From Actinomycetota bacterium (GTDB lineage Bacteria > Actinomycetota > Actinomycetes > Acidothermales > Acidothermaceae): DNA of 8,010 bases. The notes beneath the pieces were generated by a model, which saw nothing but the letters and a program-made list of their open reading frames with translations, had not been told where the DNA came from and did no database searches. Made by a program: the position numbers and the translations under genes. The DNA lies in contig PLCK01000296.1 in NCBI GenBank assembly GCA_003134755.1, positions 1 through 8,010 on the forward strand. Reading direction: 5' to 3'. Shown piece after piece: positions 1-6,267 of this stretch; position 1 is the first letter of the stretch, and each line of letters opens with the position of its first letter.

Positions 1-1
1 G

Positions 2-259
2 ATCGCGGTCGATCCGGCCGACGACGGGCTGGTGGTGACGATCTGCGACGAGGGTGAGGGCGTCGCCAGCGACATCCGCAACCTGGTGTTCAGGCGGTTC
101 TGGCGGGCCGGCCGACGTGGCGGTACCGGCCTCGGGCTCTACATCGTCAAGGGCCTGGTCGAGGCCCACGGCGGGACTGTCGCCGTCAGCGACGCCCCTC
201 GCGGTGGCGCCTGCTTTCGGCTCGATCTGCCGACCGGCACGCCCGCCTTCGCGCTGTAG
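2..259 (+). CDS. Sensor histidine kinase, C-terminal fragment (5' end outside window)
   Basis: Only the last 85 residues of a two-component sensor kinase are visible; the frame is open from base 2 to a TAG stop at 257-259. They cover the end of the HATPase_c ATP-binding domain. The G1 box is DEGEG at fragment residues 16-20, the F box is VFRRFW at 29-34, and the G2 box GGTGLGLYIVKGLVEAHGG runs over 40-58, followed by a short terminal strand ending FRLDLP. Such kinases autophosphorylate on a histidine and pass the phosphate to a response regulator. The sensor domain, membrane segments and phospho-acceptor histidine lie upstream, so the signal is unknown. A GTG at 32-34 is internal and not a start. 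The gene ends 107 bases before pheS. From memory, streptomycetes also have a sensor kinase next to pheS, so this may be a conserved neighbour. No partner regulator is seen here. Confidence 0.9.
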   Translation: MAVDPADDGLVVTICDEGEGVASDIRNLVFRRFWRAGRRGGTGLGLYIVKGLVEAHGGTVAVSDAPRGGACFRLDLPTGTPAFAL

Positions 260-323
260 GGCGGGGCGCCAGGGCCGGCCGTCCGGGTCGTGTTCGGCGT
301 CCGGCTCGCGAGGCGGGTTCCCC

Positions 324-329
324 TAGACT
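324..329 (+). promoter_or_regulatory. Candidate -10 element for pheST
   Basis: TAGACT fits the actinobacterial -10 pattern TAnnnT and lies 37 bases before the pheS ATG, so transcription would start near 335-337 with a leader of about 30 bases. No convincing -35 hexamer sits 16-18 bases upstream (the region reads CCGGCT or similar). The call therefore rests on the -10 and its position in the only gap before the operon. Confidence 0.4.
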
Positions 330-351
330 CGGCCGTGAATCCCGTCGCTTT

Positions 352-355
352 GGAG
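352..355 (+). promoter_or_regulatory. Ribosome binding site of pheS
   Basis: GGAG lies 11 bases before the ATG at 367. The spacing is slightly long but usable. It supports that ATG as the start, as does the N-terminal sequence MSAPNSNYDPVEV, which resembles other actinomycete PheS proteins. Confidence 0.55.
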
Positions 356-366
356 ACCCTGCCACC

Positions 367-1476
367 ATGTCCGCACCGAACAGCAACTACGACCCCGTCG
401 AGGTGACTGCCTTGCACGCCGACGAAGTCGAGCAGTTCCGCGATGCGGCTCTCGAGGCGATCAGCGCGGCCACCGACCTCGATCAGTTGCGCGTGGTCCG
501 GACAGCTCATGCCGGCGATCGATCGCCGCTTGCGCTCGCCAACCGCGAGATCGGTGCGCTCCCTCCCCAGGCCAAGGCCGAGGCCGGCCGCCGCGTCGGC
601 CAGGCTCGCGCGGCTATCACAGCGGCCCTCCAGCAACGGGAAGTCGAACTGCTCGCCGAGCGCGACGCTCGCATCCTGGTCGACGAGACAGTCGACGTCA
701 CGCTGCCGTGGGATCGCCTGCCGCGAGGTGCCCGGCACCCGTTGACCACGCTGCAGGAGCGCATCGCCGACGTCTTCGTCGCCATGGGCTACGAAGTCGC
801 CGAGGGGCCCGAGGTCGAAGCCGAATGGCTGAACTTCGACGCGCTCAATCTCGACCCCGACCACCCGGCACGCACGATGCAGGACACGTTCTGGGTCGAG
901 TCGCCCGAGTCAGGCGTCGTCTTGCGGACCCAGACGTCGCCGGTGCAGATCCGCGCGATGCTGACCCGTGAGCCGCCGATCTACATCGTGTGTCCGGGCC
1001 GGACTTTTCGAACCGACGACCTCGACGCCACCCACACGCCGGTGTTCCACCAGGTCGAGGGGCTTGTCGTCGACGAGGGCATCACCATGGCGCACCTGAA
1101 GGGCACCCTCGATGCCTTCGTAGGCGCGATGTTCGGCGCGGGGATCACGAGCCGGATCCGTCCGGCGTACTTTCCGTTCACCGAGCCGAGCGCTGAGGTC
1201 GACCTACAGTGCTTCGTGTGCGGCGGCGCTTCGGTCGGCGACCCCGACAATCCGTGCCGCACCTGCAACTCCGAGGGCTGGATCGAGTGGGGTGGCTGCG
1301 GCGTGGTCAACCCGCGGGTACTGGTCGCATGCGGCATAGACCCCGATCGCTACAGCGGTTTTGCCTTCGGCATCGGCATCGAGCGCACGCTCATGTTCAG
1401 GCACGACGTCCGCGACATGCGCGACATGGTCGAGGGCGACGTTCGCTTCACGCTGCCCTTCGGTACGGAGATCTGA
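367..1476 (+). CDS. pheS: Phenylalanine--tRNA ligase alpha subunit
   Basis: This 369-residue protein is the catalytic subunit of the cytoplasmic (alpha-beta)2 phenylalanyl-tRNA synthetase, which attaches phenylalanine to tRNA-Phe using ATP. Residues 1-110 form the N-terminal helical arm that binds tRNA. The class II catalytic core follows: motif 1 around LQERIADVFVAMGYEVAEGP (129-148), motif 2 FRTDDLDATHTPVFHQVEG (214-232), and motif 3 GFAFGIGIERTLMFRH (331-346). Ala333 matches the small residue that shapes the phenylalanine pocket (Ala294 in the E. coli enzyme). Four cysteines (282, 285, 297, 300) in a CxxC-x11-CxxC insert look like a zinc knuckle. Many bacterial PheS proteins have such an insert; E. 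coli and, as I recall, M. tuberculosis lack the cysteines. The stop overlaps the pheT start by one base, so the two are co-translated. Length is normal for actinomycetes. Confidence 0.98.
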   Translation: MSAPNSNYDPVEVTALHADEVEQFRDAALEAISAATDLDQLRVVRTAHAGDRSPLALANREIGALPPQAKAEAGRRVGQARAAITAALQQREVELLAERDARILVDETVDVTLPWDRLPRGARHPLTTLQERIADVFVAMGYEVAEGPEVEAEWLNFDALNLDPDHPARTMQDTFWVESPESGVVLRTQTSPVQIRAMLTREPPIYIVCPGRTFRTDDLDATHTPVFHQVEGLVVDEGITMAHLKGTLDAFVGAMFGAGITSRIRPAYFPFTEPSAEVDLQCFVCGGASVGDPDNPCRTCNSEGWIEWGGCGVVNPRVLVACGIDPDRYSGFAFGIGIERTLMFRHDVRDMRDMVEGDVRFTLPFGTEI

Positions 1477-3974
1477 TGCGCGTTCCGCTTTCGTGGTTGC
1501 GCGAGTACGTCGACCTACCGGCCGATGAGTCGGCGCGCGCTGTCGGCGACGCGTTGGTCCGCGCCGGTCTCGAAGTCGAGACCGTCGAGTCCTTCGGGCG
1601 GGACGTCGAGGGGCCGGTCCTCGTCGGTCACGTTCTGGCGATCGACGAGTTCGAGGCGAGCAACGGCAAGACGATTCGCTACTGCCAGGTCGACGTCGAC
1701 GAACCGCAGCCTCGCGGCATCGTGTGCGGTGCGACCAACTTCGAGGTCGGCGACAAAGTCGTTGTCTCCCTGCCCGGCGCCACGCTGGCCGGCGGCTTTG
1801 CCATCACCGCTCGCAAGACCTACGGCCATGTTTCCGACGGCATGATCTGCTCGGTGCGCGAACTCGGCATCGGTAACGAGCACAGCGGCATCCTCGTTCT
1901 CGACGCCGACGCGCCGGTGGGCGCGGCCGCCATGGAGAACTTGGGGCTTCGCGACGACGTGCTCGATATCGCGGTGACGCCCGACCGCGGCTACTGCTTC
2001 TCGGTGCGCGGCATCGCGCGCGAAGCCGCGACCGCCTACGACGTGGCTTTCCACGATCCGGCCGACGTCGGCCGACCTGCCGAGGTCGGCCGACCGGCCG
2101 GTGCTGGCAATCTGGTGACTCCCCGGCCAGCGCGACTCGACGACCCGACGGGTTGCGACCGCTTCGTGTTGTGTGCGGTCGAGGGTTTCGATCCCAATGT
2201 GCGCTCGCCGTTGTCGATGCGGCTGCGGCTGATGCTCGCAGGCATGCGCCCGGTGTCGCTCGCCGTCGACATCACCAACTACCTCATGCTCGAGCTCGGC
2301 CAGCCGCTGCATGCCTACGACGCCGACAAGCTCGCCGGCGACGTCGTCGTACGCAGGGCGGCGCCAGGCGAGCGATTCGAGACGCTCGACCACGTGGTCC
2401 GCACCCTGGAGCCGGCCGACCTGCTCATCACCGACGCATCGGGCCCGATCGGCCTGGCCGGCACGATGGGCGGTCTTTTGACCGAGATCGACGAGTCGTC
2501 GTCCAACGCCCTCATCGAGGCCGCCCACTTCGGTCCGGTGGCAGTGGCCCGGATGTCGCGGCGGCACAAGCTCGCCAGCGAGGCGTCGCGCCGGTTCGAA
2601 CGCGGCGTCGATCCTGAGTTACCGCCGCGGGCCGCCGCCCGCGCGGCCGAACTGTTGTGCGAGTTCGGCGGCGGCAAGGTCACCGGCATGAGCGAGGCCG
2701 ACCTTGGCCGCGCCCCGGTCACGATCACGATCGCCGCCGACCACCCCGACCGAGTGGCCGGAGCCAGCTACGGCCGGGCGGTGGTCGTCGAGAGGTTGCG
2801 GCAGACGGGCTGTTCGGTGAGCGAGGACGGCGGCCGGCTGGTCGTCGTCCCGCCGTCATGGCGTCCTGACCTGACCGACCCGAACGATCTCGCCGAAGAA
2901 GTCATCAGGCTGGAGGGATACGACACCGTGCCGTCGGTGTTGCCGCGAGCGCCGATCGGGCGGGGGCTCACCGAAAGCCAGCGGTCGCGCCGGCTCGTCG
3001 GCCGCACGCTCGCGGGCGCCGGCTATGTCGAGGTGCTCAACTACCCGTTCGTTGCCCCCTCTGTGTGGGACGTCCTCGGGGCGGAACCTGACGACGTCCG
3101 GCGTCACGAGCTTCGGCTGGCCAACCCGATGTCGGAGGAAGAGCCGCTGCTGCGCACGTCACTGCTGCCCGGCCTTTTCGGTGCGGCGCGGCGCAACCTG
3201 AGCAGGGGAACGGCGGAGATCGCCTTGTACGAGATCGGCAGCGTGTACCTGCCCACGGCTGGCGGTCATTTGACGCCACCTCGACTCGGCGTCGATCGGC
3301 GTCCGACTAACGACGAACTTGACCAGTTGCTGCGCGCATTGCCAGACCAGCCACTCCACCTTGCGGTCGTGCTGGCCGGCGAGCGCGAACGCCCCGGGTG
3401 GTGGGGGAACGGCCGTGCCGCGCAATGGTCCGATGCCGTCGACGCGATTCGCGTCGTCGCCACCGCGCTGCGCGTCGAGGTTTCCGTTGCGCACGCATCG
3501 GTAGCGCCGTGGCATCCGGGCCGGTGTGCCGCGATCTCGCTCGGTGGCACGGTCATCGGGCATGCGGGCGAGCTGCACCCTCGAGTCGTGACCGAACTCG
3601 AGCTGCCCGACCGAAGTTGTGCCGCGGAAATTGATCTCTCAGCGCTGCTCGACCACGCAGGCGGGCAAGTCCAGGCCGCGCCGTTGTCGCTGTTTCCCGT
3701 CGCGACCCAAGACGTCGCGCTCGTCGTCTCGGCCGATGTGCCGGCGGCCGACGTCGAAGCGGCGCTGCGGGCCGGCGCGGGGGAGTTGCTCGAATCTGTG
3801 CGGCTCTTCGACGTCTACACCGGCGACCAGATCGAGGCCGGACGCCGATCGCTGGCCTACGCGCTGAGGTTCCGCGCACCCGATCGCACGCTGACTGCCG
3901 ATGAGGCGACGGCAGCCCGTGAGGCGGCTGTCGCCGAGGCCGCGCGACGGGTCGGGGCCGTTCTGCGAGCCTGA
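1476..3974 (+). CDS. pheT: Phenylalanine--tRNA ligase beta subunit
   Basis: This 832-residue protein is the beta subunit of phenylalanyl-tRNA synthetase, carrying tRNA-binding and editing functions. Visible in order: N-terminal MRVPLSWLREYVDL; an OB-fold tRNA-binding (Myf-like) domain at about 40-155; the B3/B4 domain at about 215-385, which hydrolyses misacylated Tyr-tRNA-Phe in known enzymes; B5 at about 410-483 with PSWRPDLTDPNDLAEEVIRL; a catalytic-like core at about 490-705; and the C-terminal FDX-ACB domain at about 737-831, which contacts the tRNA anticodon. The ATG at 1476 is chosen because it gives the family N terminus, has GGAG at 1467-1470, and overlaps the pheS stop as TGATG. The same frame stays open upstream to 1209, but that stretch is pheS read out of frame. 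A 6-residue tandem repeat (196-207) sits in the linker before B3/B4. Length is close to the usual 800-840. Confidence 0.98.
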   Translation: MRVPLSWLREYVDLPADESARAVGDALVRAGLEVETVESFGRDVEGPVLVGHVLAIDEFEASNGKTIRYCQVDVDEPQPRGIVCGATNFEVGDKVVVSLPGATLAGGFAITARKTYGHVSDGMICSVRELGIGNEHSGILVLDADAPVGAAAMENLGLRDDVLDIAVTPDRGYCFSVRGIAREAATAYDVAFHDPADVGRPAEVGRPAGAGNLVTPRPARLDDPTGCDRFVLCAVEGFDPNVRSPLSMRLRLMLAGMRPVSLAVDITNYLMLELGQPLHAYDADKLAGDVVVRRAAPGERFETLDHVVRTLEPADLLITDASGPIGLAGTMGGLLTEIDESSSNALIEAAHFGPVAVARMSRRHKLASEASRRFERGVDPELPPRAAARAAELLCEFGGGKVTGMSEADLGRAPVTITIAADHPDRVAGASYGRAVVVERLRQTGCSVSEDGGRLVVVPPSWRPDLTDPNDLAEEVIRLEGYDTVPSVLPRAPIGRGLTESQRSRRLVGRTLAGAGYVEVLNYPFVAPSVWDVLGAEPDDVRRHELRLANPMSEEEPLLRTSLLPGLFGAARRNLSRGTAEIALYEIGSVYLPTAGGHLTPPRLGVDRRPTNDELDQLLRALPDQPLHLAVVLAGERERPGWWGNGRAAQWSDAVDAIRVVATALRVEVSVAHASVAPWHPGRCAAISLGGTVIGHAGELHPRVVTELELPDRSCAAEIDLSALLDHAGGQVQAAPLSLFPVATQDVALVVSADVPAADVEAALRAGAGELLESVRLFDVYTGDQIEAGRRSLAYALRFRAPDRTLTADEATAAREAAVAEAARRVGAVLRA
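2061..2096 (+). repeat. 18-bp tandem repeat inside pheT
   Basis: Two adjacent 18-base units, 2061-2078 and 2079-2096, match at 16 of 18 positions. They are in frame and encode ADVGRP and AEVGRP (PheT residues 196-207), followed by a decayed partial third unit, AGAG. The first unit lies within a perfect 16-bp palindrome, CGGCCGACGTCGGCCG, at 2059-2074. The repeat falls in the flexible linker between the OB-fold part and B3/B4, where length changes should be tolerated. Confidence 0.85.
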
Positions 3975-3990
3975 CGATCACGACCTCGTG

Positions 3991-3996
3991 TATAGT
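3991..3996 (+). promoter_or_regulatory. Candidate -10 element of the arg operon
   Basis: TATAGT matches the -10 consensus at five of six positions and is a clear AT-rich island in GC-rich sequence, 17 bases after the pheT stop. Transcription would start near 4002-4004, giving a leader of about 68 bases before the argC GTG. The -35 is unclear: CTGACG at 3971-3976 resembles TTGACA, but the spacer is only 14 bases. The hexamer lies inside the left ARG box, so a bound repressor would block RNA polymerase directly. Confidence 0.55.
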
Positions 3997-4019
3997 CATG
4001 CATCGGAGTGCATGACTAT
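3992..4019. repeat. Perfect 11-bp inverted repeat in the pheT-argC gap
   Basis: The arms ATAGTCATGCA (3992-4002) and TGCATGACTAT (4009-4019) are exact reverse complements around the 6-base spacer TCGGAG. The arms are much richer in A and T than the flanks. I read this as the symmetric core of the ArgR operator. It would also form an RNA hairpin if transcribed from an upstream pheST promoter, but no T-run follows, so it is not a standard intrinsic terminator. Confidence 0.9.
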
Positions 4020-4080
4020 CGAGACGGCCGCGCACCGCGTCGTGTCGCGTTGGCCGAAGGGCGGGATCGGGTGGGACTGA
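4012..4080 (+). CDS. Possible 22-codon leader ORF overlapping the argC start
   Basis: An ATG at 4012 in the right arm of the operator opens a 22-codon frame beginning MTIETAAHRVVSRW, ending at TGA 4078-4080. It overlaps the argC GTG (4071) by 10 bases in a different frame. If translated, its termination could couple to argC initiation. Evidence for expression is weak: GGAG at 4005-4008 is only 3 bases from the ATG, there are only two Arg codons and no Arg run, and a frame this short is common by chance in GC-rich DNA. It does not resemble a known arginine attenuator peptide. Confidence 0.2.
   Translation: MTIETAAHRVVSRWPKGGIGWD
4056..4061 (+). promoter_or_regulatory. Ribosome binding site of argC (decides the start)
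   Basis: GAAGGG ends 9 bases before the GTG at 4071. No comparable site precedes the in-frame GTG at 4008, so this site helps fix the argC start at 4071. Confidence 0.6.
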
Positions 4081-5099
4081 GCGCGGCCATCGCCGGCGCC
4101 AGCGGCTACGCGGGTGGTGAGCTGCTGCGGCTGATCGATGCGCACCCCGACCTGTCCGTCGACGTCGTCACGGCCGGGAGTAACGCGGGGGAGCGCGTCA
4201 CCGCGCTGCACCCGCACCTGCCGCAGTTTGCCGGCCGCACCTTCGAGCCGACCGATGCCGCCCGACTGGCGGGCGCCGACGTGGTCTTCCTTGCGTTGCC
4301 GCACGGGCATTCAGCCAAGATCGCCGCGCAGCTGCCCGACGCTGTGCTCGTCGTCGATCTCGGGGCAGACCACCGGTTGCGCGACGGCGCCAAGTGGGAG
4401 CAGTACTACGGCGGCCCGCACGCCGGCGCGTGGACCTATGGTCTGCCGGAACTGAACGGTGCACGCGCTCGCATCGCAGCTAGCCGCCGGATCGCGAACC
4501 CGGGCTGTTACGTCACCGCAGTCACGCTTGCTCTCGCGCCGTTGCTCGGTGCCGGCGTTGCCGAGCCCGACGACATCGTGATCGTCGCCGCAAGTGGGAC
4601 GACCGGTGCCGGTCGGAGCACCAAGCCGCACCTCATGGCTAGCGAGGTGATGAACTCGCTGTCGCCGTACCGGGTCGGAACACACCAGCACACGCCCGAG
4701 ATCGAGCAGAACCTGTCGGACGCCGCGGGCGCGCCGGTTCGGGTGTCGTTCACGCCTGTGCTGGCGCCGATCCCACGCGGCATCCTGGCGACCTGCACGG
4801 CCAGGCCGGTTCAGGGCGTCAGCTTGGCCGATGTGCGGGCGGCGTTCGAGGCGGCATACGCGGCAGAGCCGTTCGTTCATCTGCTGCCCGAAGGCGAATG
4901 GCCGCAGACCGCGGCGACCCTCGGATCGAACTCGACGCAGCTGCAGGTAGTGCTCGACGAGCACGCCGGGCGCATCGTCGTCGTCTCAGCACTCGACAAC
5001 CTCACCAAGGGCGCAGCGGGTCAGGCCGTTCAGAACGCCAACATCGCGCTCGGTCTCGACGAGACCGCCGGGCTCGCGGTGGCCGGGGTCAGCCCGTGA
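4071..5099 (+). CDS. argC: N-acetyl-gamma-glutamyl-phosphate reductase
   Basis: This 342-residue enzyme carries out the NADPH-dependent reduction of N-acetylglutamyl 5-phosphate to N-acetylglutamate 5-semialdehyde in cytoplasmic arginine synthesis. The N terminus holds the dinucleotide-binding loop AGASGYAGGELLRL (8-21). LPHGHSA (76-82) and the active-site motif ANPGCYVTA (142-150, catalytic Cys146) follow. SGTTGAGR (175-182) and HQHTPEI (205-211), with the catalytic histidine, come next, then FTPVLAPIPRGILATC (227-242) and the terminal DNLTKGAAGQAVQN (309-322). The GTG at 4071 gives a family-like N terminus and has a ribosome binding site. The frame runs back to a GTG at 4008, but that start lies inside the operator and adds 21 arginine-rich, unconserved residues. 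The stop overlaps argJ in GTGA. It heads the arg operon and is probably repressed by ArgR. Confidence 0.97.
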   Translation: MGLSAAIAGASGYAGGELLRLIDAHPDLSVDVVTAGSNAGERVTALHPHLPQFAGRTFEPTDAARLAGADVVFLALPHGHSAKIAAQLPDAVLVVDLGADHRLRDGAKWEQYYGGPHAGAWTYGLPELNGARARIAASRRIANPGCYVTAVTLALAPLLGAGVAEPDDIVIVAASGTTGAGRSTKPHLMASEVMNSLSPYRVGTHQHTPEIEQNLSDAAGAPVRVSFTPVLAPIPRGILATCTARPVQGVSLADVRAAFEAAYAAEPFVHLLPEGEWPQTAATLGSNSTQLQVVLDEHAGRIVVVSALDNLTKGAAGQAVQNANIALGLDETAGLAVAGVSP

Positions 5100-6250
5100 G
5101 CGTCACCGCCGCGAAGGGCTTCCGGGCCGCCGGCATGAGCGCCGGCATCAAGCCGAGCGGCCGCAGCGACCTCGCGCTGGTCGTCAACGACGGGCCGATC
5201 CAGTCGGCTGCCGGGGTATTCACGGGCAACCGCATCAAGGCCGCGCCGGTGCTCTGGTCGCAGCAGGTGGTGAAGGGCGGCAAGGTTGCCGCCGTCGTCC
5301 TCAATGCGGGCAACGCCAACGCCTGCACCGGGACGATCGGGTTCCAGCACGCGCACCGGATGGCGGAGGAGATTGCCGCGCTCCTCGGCATCTCGGCGGC
5401 CGAGGTCGCTGTCTGCTCCACCGGCCTCATCGGTGGCTATCTGCCGATCGACAAGGTGGTCACCGGGATCCGCGACGCCCATGCGGTGCTTGCCGAAGAC
5501 GCGGGCAACGACGCCGCGCGCGCCATCATGACCACTGACACGGTCGCCAAGGAGGCGACCTACCTGTCGTCGGCCGGTTGGACGGTGGGTGGCATGGCGA
5601 AGGGCGCGGCCATGTTGGCGCCCGGCCTCGCCACGATGCTGGTCGTTCTGACGACGGACGCCGTTAGCGATAGCCCCACACTCCACGCCGCACTGAGCGG
5701 GGTGACCGCCAAGACATTCGACCGGCTCGACTCCGACGGCTGCATGTCGACCAACGACACCGTGCTGCTGCTCGCGTCTGGCGCGTCAGGCATCGAATCC
5801 GATGTCGACGAGCTGACCGCTGCGGTTCTTCATGTGTGCACGCTGCTCTGCGAGCAGCTGATCGACGACTGCGAAGGCGCGAGCAAGGTGATCCAGATCG
5901 ACGTCACAGGCGCCGCCGACGAGGCCGATGCGCTCGAGGTAGCTCGGGCCATCTCGCGTAGCAACCTGCTCAAGTGTGCGATACACGGCCAAGATCCCAA
6001 CTGGGGTCGCGTTCTTGCCGCCCTCGGCACCACTGGCGCGAGCTTCGACGACGACGGCGTCGACGTCGCCCTCAATGGCGTCTGGGTGTGCAGGTCGTCG
6101 GCAATAGGCGACGACCGCGACGCCGTCGACATGTCAGCCCGTCGGGTGGTCATCACGGTCGATCTCCACGCGGGCGGCGCCACCGCGACCCTTCTCACGA
6201 CGGACCTCACCGCCGAATACGTCCACGAGAACTCGGCGTACTCAACATGA
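5096..6250 (+). CDS. argJ: Glutamate N-acetyltransferase (ornithine acetyltransferase)
   Basis: This 384-residue enzyme moves the acetyl group from N-acetylornithine to glutamate, yielding ornithine and recycling N-acetylglutamate. Some ArgJ proteins also use acetyl-CoA; sequence alone does not settle that here. The precursor cleaves itself before a conserved threonine: the site is AKGAAMLAPGLATML (168-182), with cleavage expected between Ala179 and the nucleophile Thr180. This gives chains of about 179 and 205 residues. The oxyanion-hole motif STGLIGG is at 108-114. Lys169, Glu260 (DDCEGASK) and Asn379 match substrate-contact residues I recall from M. tuberculosis ArgJ, and the last residue is Thr384 where that enzyme has Ser. 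GQDPNWGRVLAALG (298-311) is a family hallmark. The GTG at 5096 overlaps the argC stop by four bases and gives the normal N terminus; the frame open upstream of it is argC out of frame. Confidence 0.97.
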   Translation: MSVTAAKGFRAAGMSAGIKPSGRSDLALVVNDGPIQSAAGVFTGNRIKAAPVLWSQQVVKGGKVAAVVLNAGNANACTGTIGFQHAHRMAEEIAALLGISAAEVAVCSTGLIGGYLPIDKVVTGIRDAHAVLAEDAGNDAARAIMTTDTVAKEATYLSSAGWTVGGMAKGAAMLAPGLATMLVVLTTDAVSDSPTLHAALSGVTAKTFDRLDSDGCMSTNDTVLLLASGASGIESDVDELTAAVLHVCTLLCEQLIDDCEGASKVIQIDVTGAADEADALEVARAISRSNLLKCAIHGQDPNWGRVLAALGTTGASFDDDGVDVALNGVWVCRSSAIGDDRDAVDMSARRVVITVDLHAGGATATLLTTDLTAEYVHENSAYST

Positions 6251-6267
6251 GCGGCGGCCCGCTGTGA
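6247..6267 (+). CDS. Possible 6-codon minigene bridging argJ and argB
   Basis: ATG at 6247 shares ATGA with the argJ stop (6248-6250), encodes MSGGPL, and ends at a TGA (6265-6267) that shares GTGA with the argB start at 6264. It thus links the two genes by two 4-base overlaps. No clear Shine-Dalgarno precedes the argB GTG, so a ribosome re-initiating here could be handed on to argB. Such a short frame may equally be coincidence. Confidence 0.25.
   Translation: MSGGPL

Larger units (their letters stand above)
3989..4022 (+). promoter_or_regulatory. Probable ArgR operator: two ARG boxes before argC
   Basis: Box 1 (3989-4002) reads TGTAT-AGTC-ATGCA and box 2 (4009-4022) reads TGCAT-GACT-ATCGA. 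Both follow the 5-4-5 layout of the known ARG box core TGAAT-N4-ATTCA, with mismatches. The box centres are 20 bases apart, close to the 20-21 of paired ARG boxes in other bacteria, so both lie on nearly the same DNA face, as hexameric ArgR requires. The inner halves form the core of a perfect 11-bp inverted repeat (arms 3992-4002 and 4009-4019), while the outer halves are weaker. The site overlaps the putative -10 and precedes argCJBD. The ArgR assignment is inferred from sequence and position; argR is not in the window. Confidence 0.7.

Noticed and set aside
260..366. Terminator, T-box or leader peptide between the kinase and pheS
   Set aside because: Only short GC-rich repeats are present (CGTCCGG at 280-286 and 298-304, GGCCGGCC near 274-281). 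There is no stem with a T-run, no room for a T-box, and no phenylalanine-rich short frame.
1209..1475. N-terminal extension of pheT by 89 codons
   Set aside because: This stretch is pheS read in another frame and is very Arg-rich. The ATG at 1476 gives the known PheT N terminus and has GGAG five bases upstream.
1515..2567. A 350-codon open frame on the minus strand opposite pheT
   Set aside because: It is antisense to a certain, conserved gene, and its composition (rich in Arg, Val, Gly, Asp, His) is typical of the shadow frames produced by GC-biased codons. No motif is recognisable.
3992..4019. Inverted repeat as an intrinsic terminator of pheST
   Set aside because: The stem is AT-rich and no T-run follows; its ARG-box pattern and position at a -10-like hexamer fit an operator better.
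4008..4070. Upstream GTG start for argC at 4008
   Set aside because: It lies in the spacer of the inverted repeat, has no ribosome binding site and adds 21 unconserved residues; the GTG at 4071 fits the family N terminus.
4311..4964. A 217-codon minus-strand frame opposite argC (and similar long ones opposite pheS, argJ and argB)
   Set aside because: These are GC-shadow frames fully inside conserved genes on the other strand; none shows a domain motif or its own ribosome binding site.
4898..5095. N-terminal extension of argJ into argC
   Set aside because: The extra residues are argC read out of frame; the GTG at 5096 gives the family start and the usual 4-base overlap.
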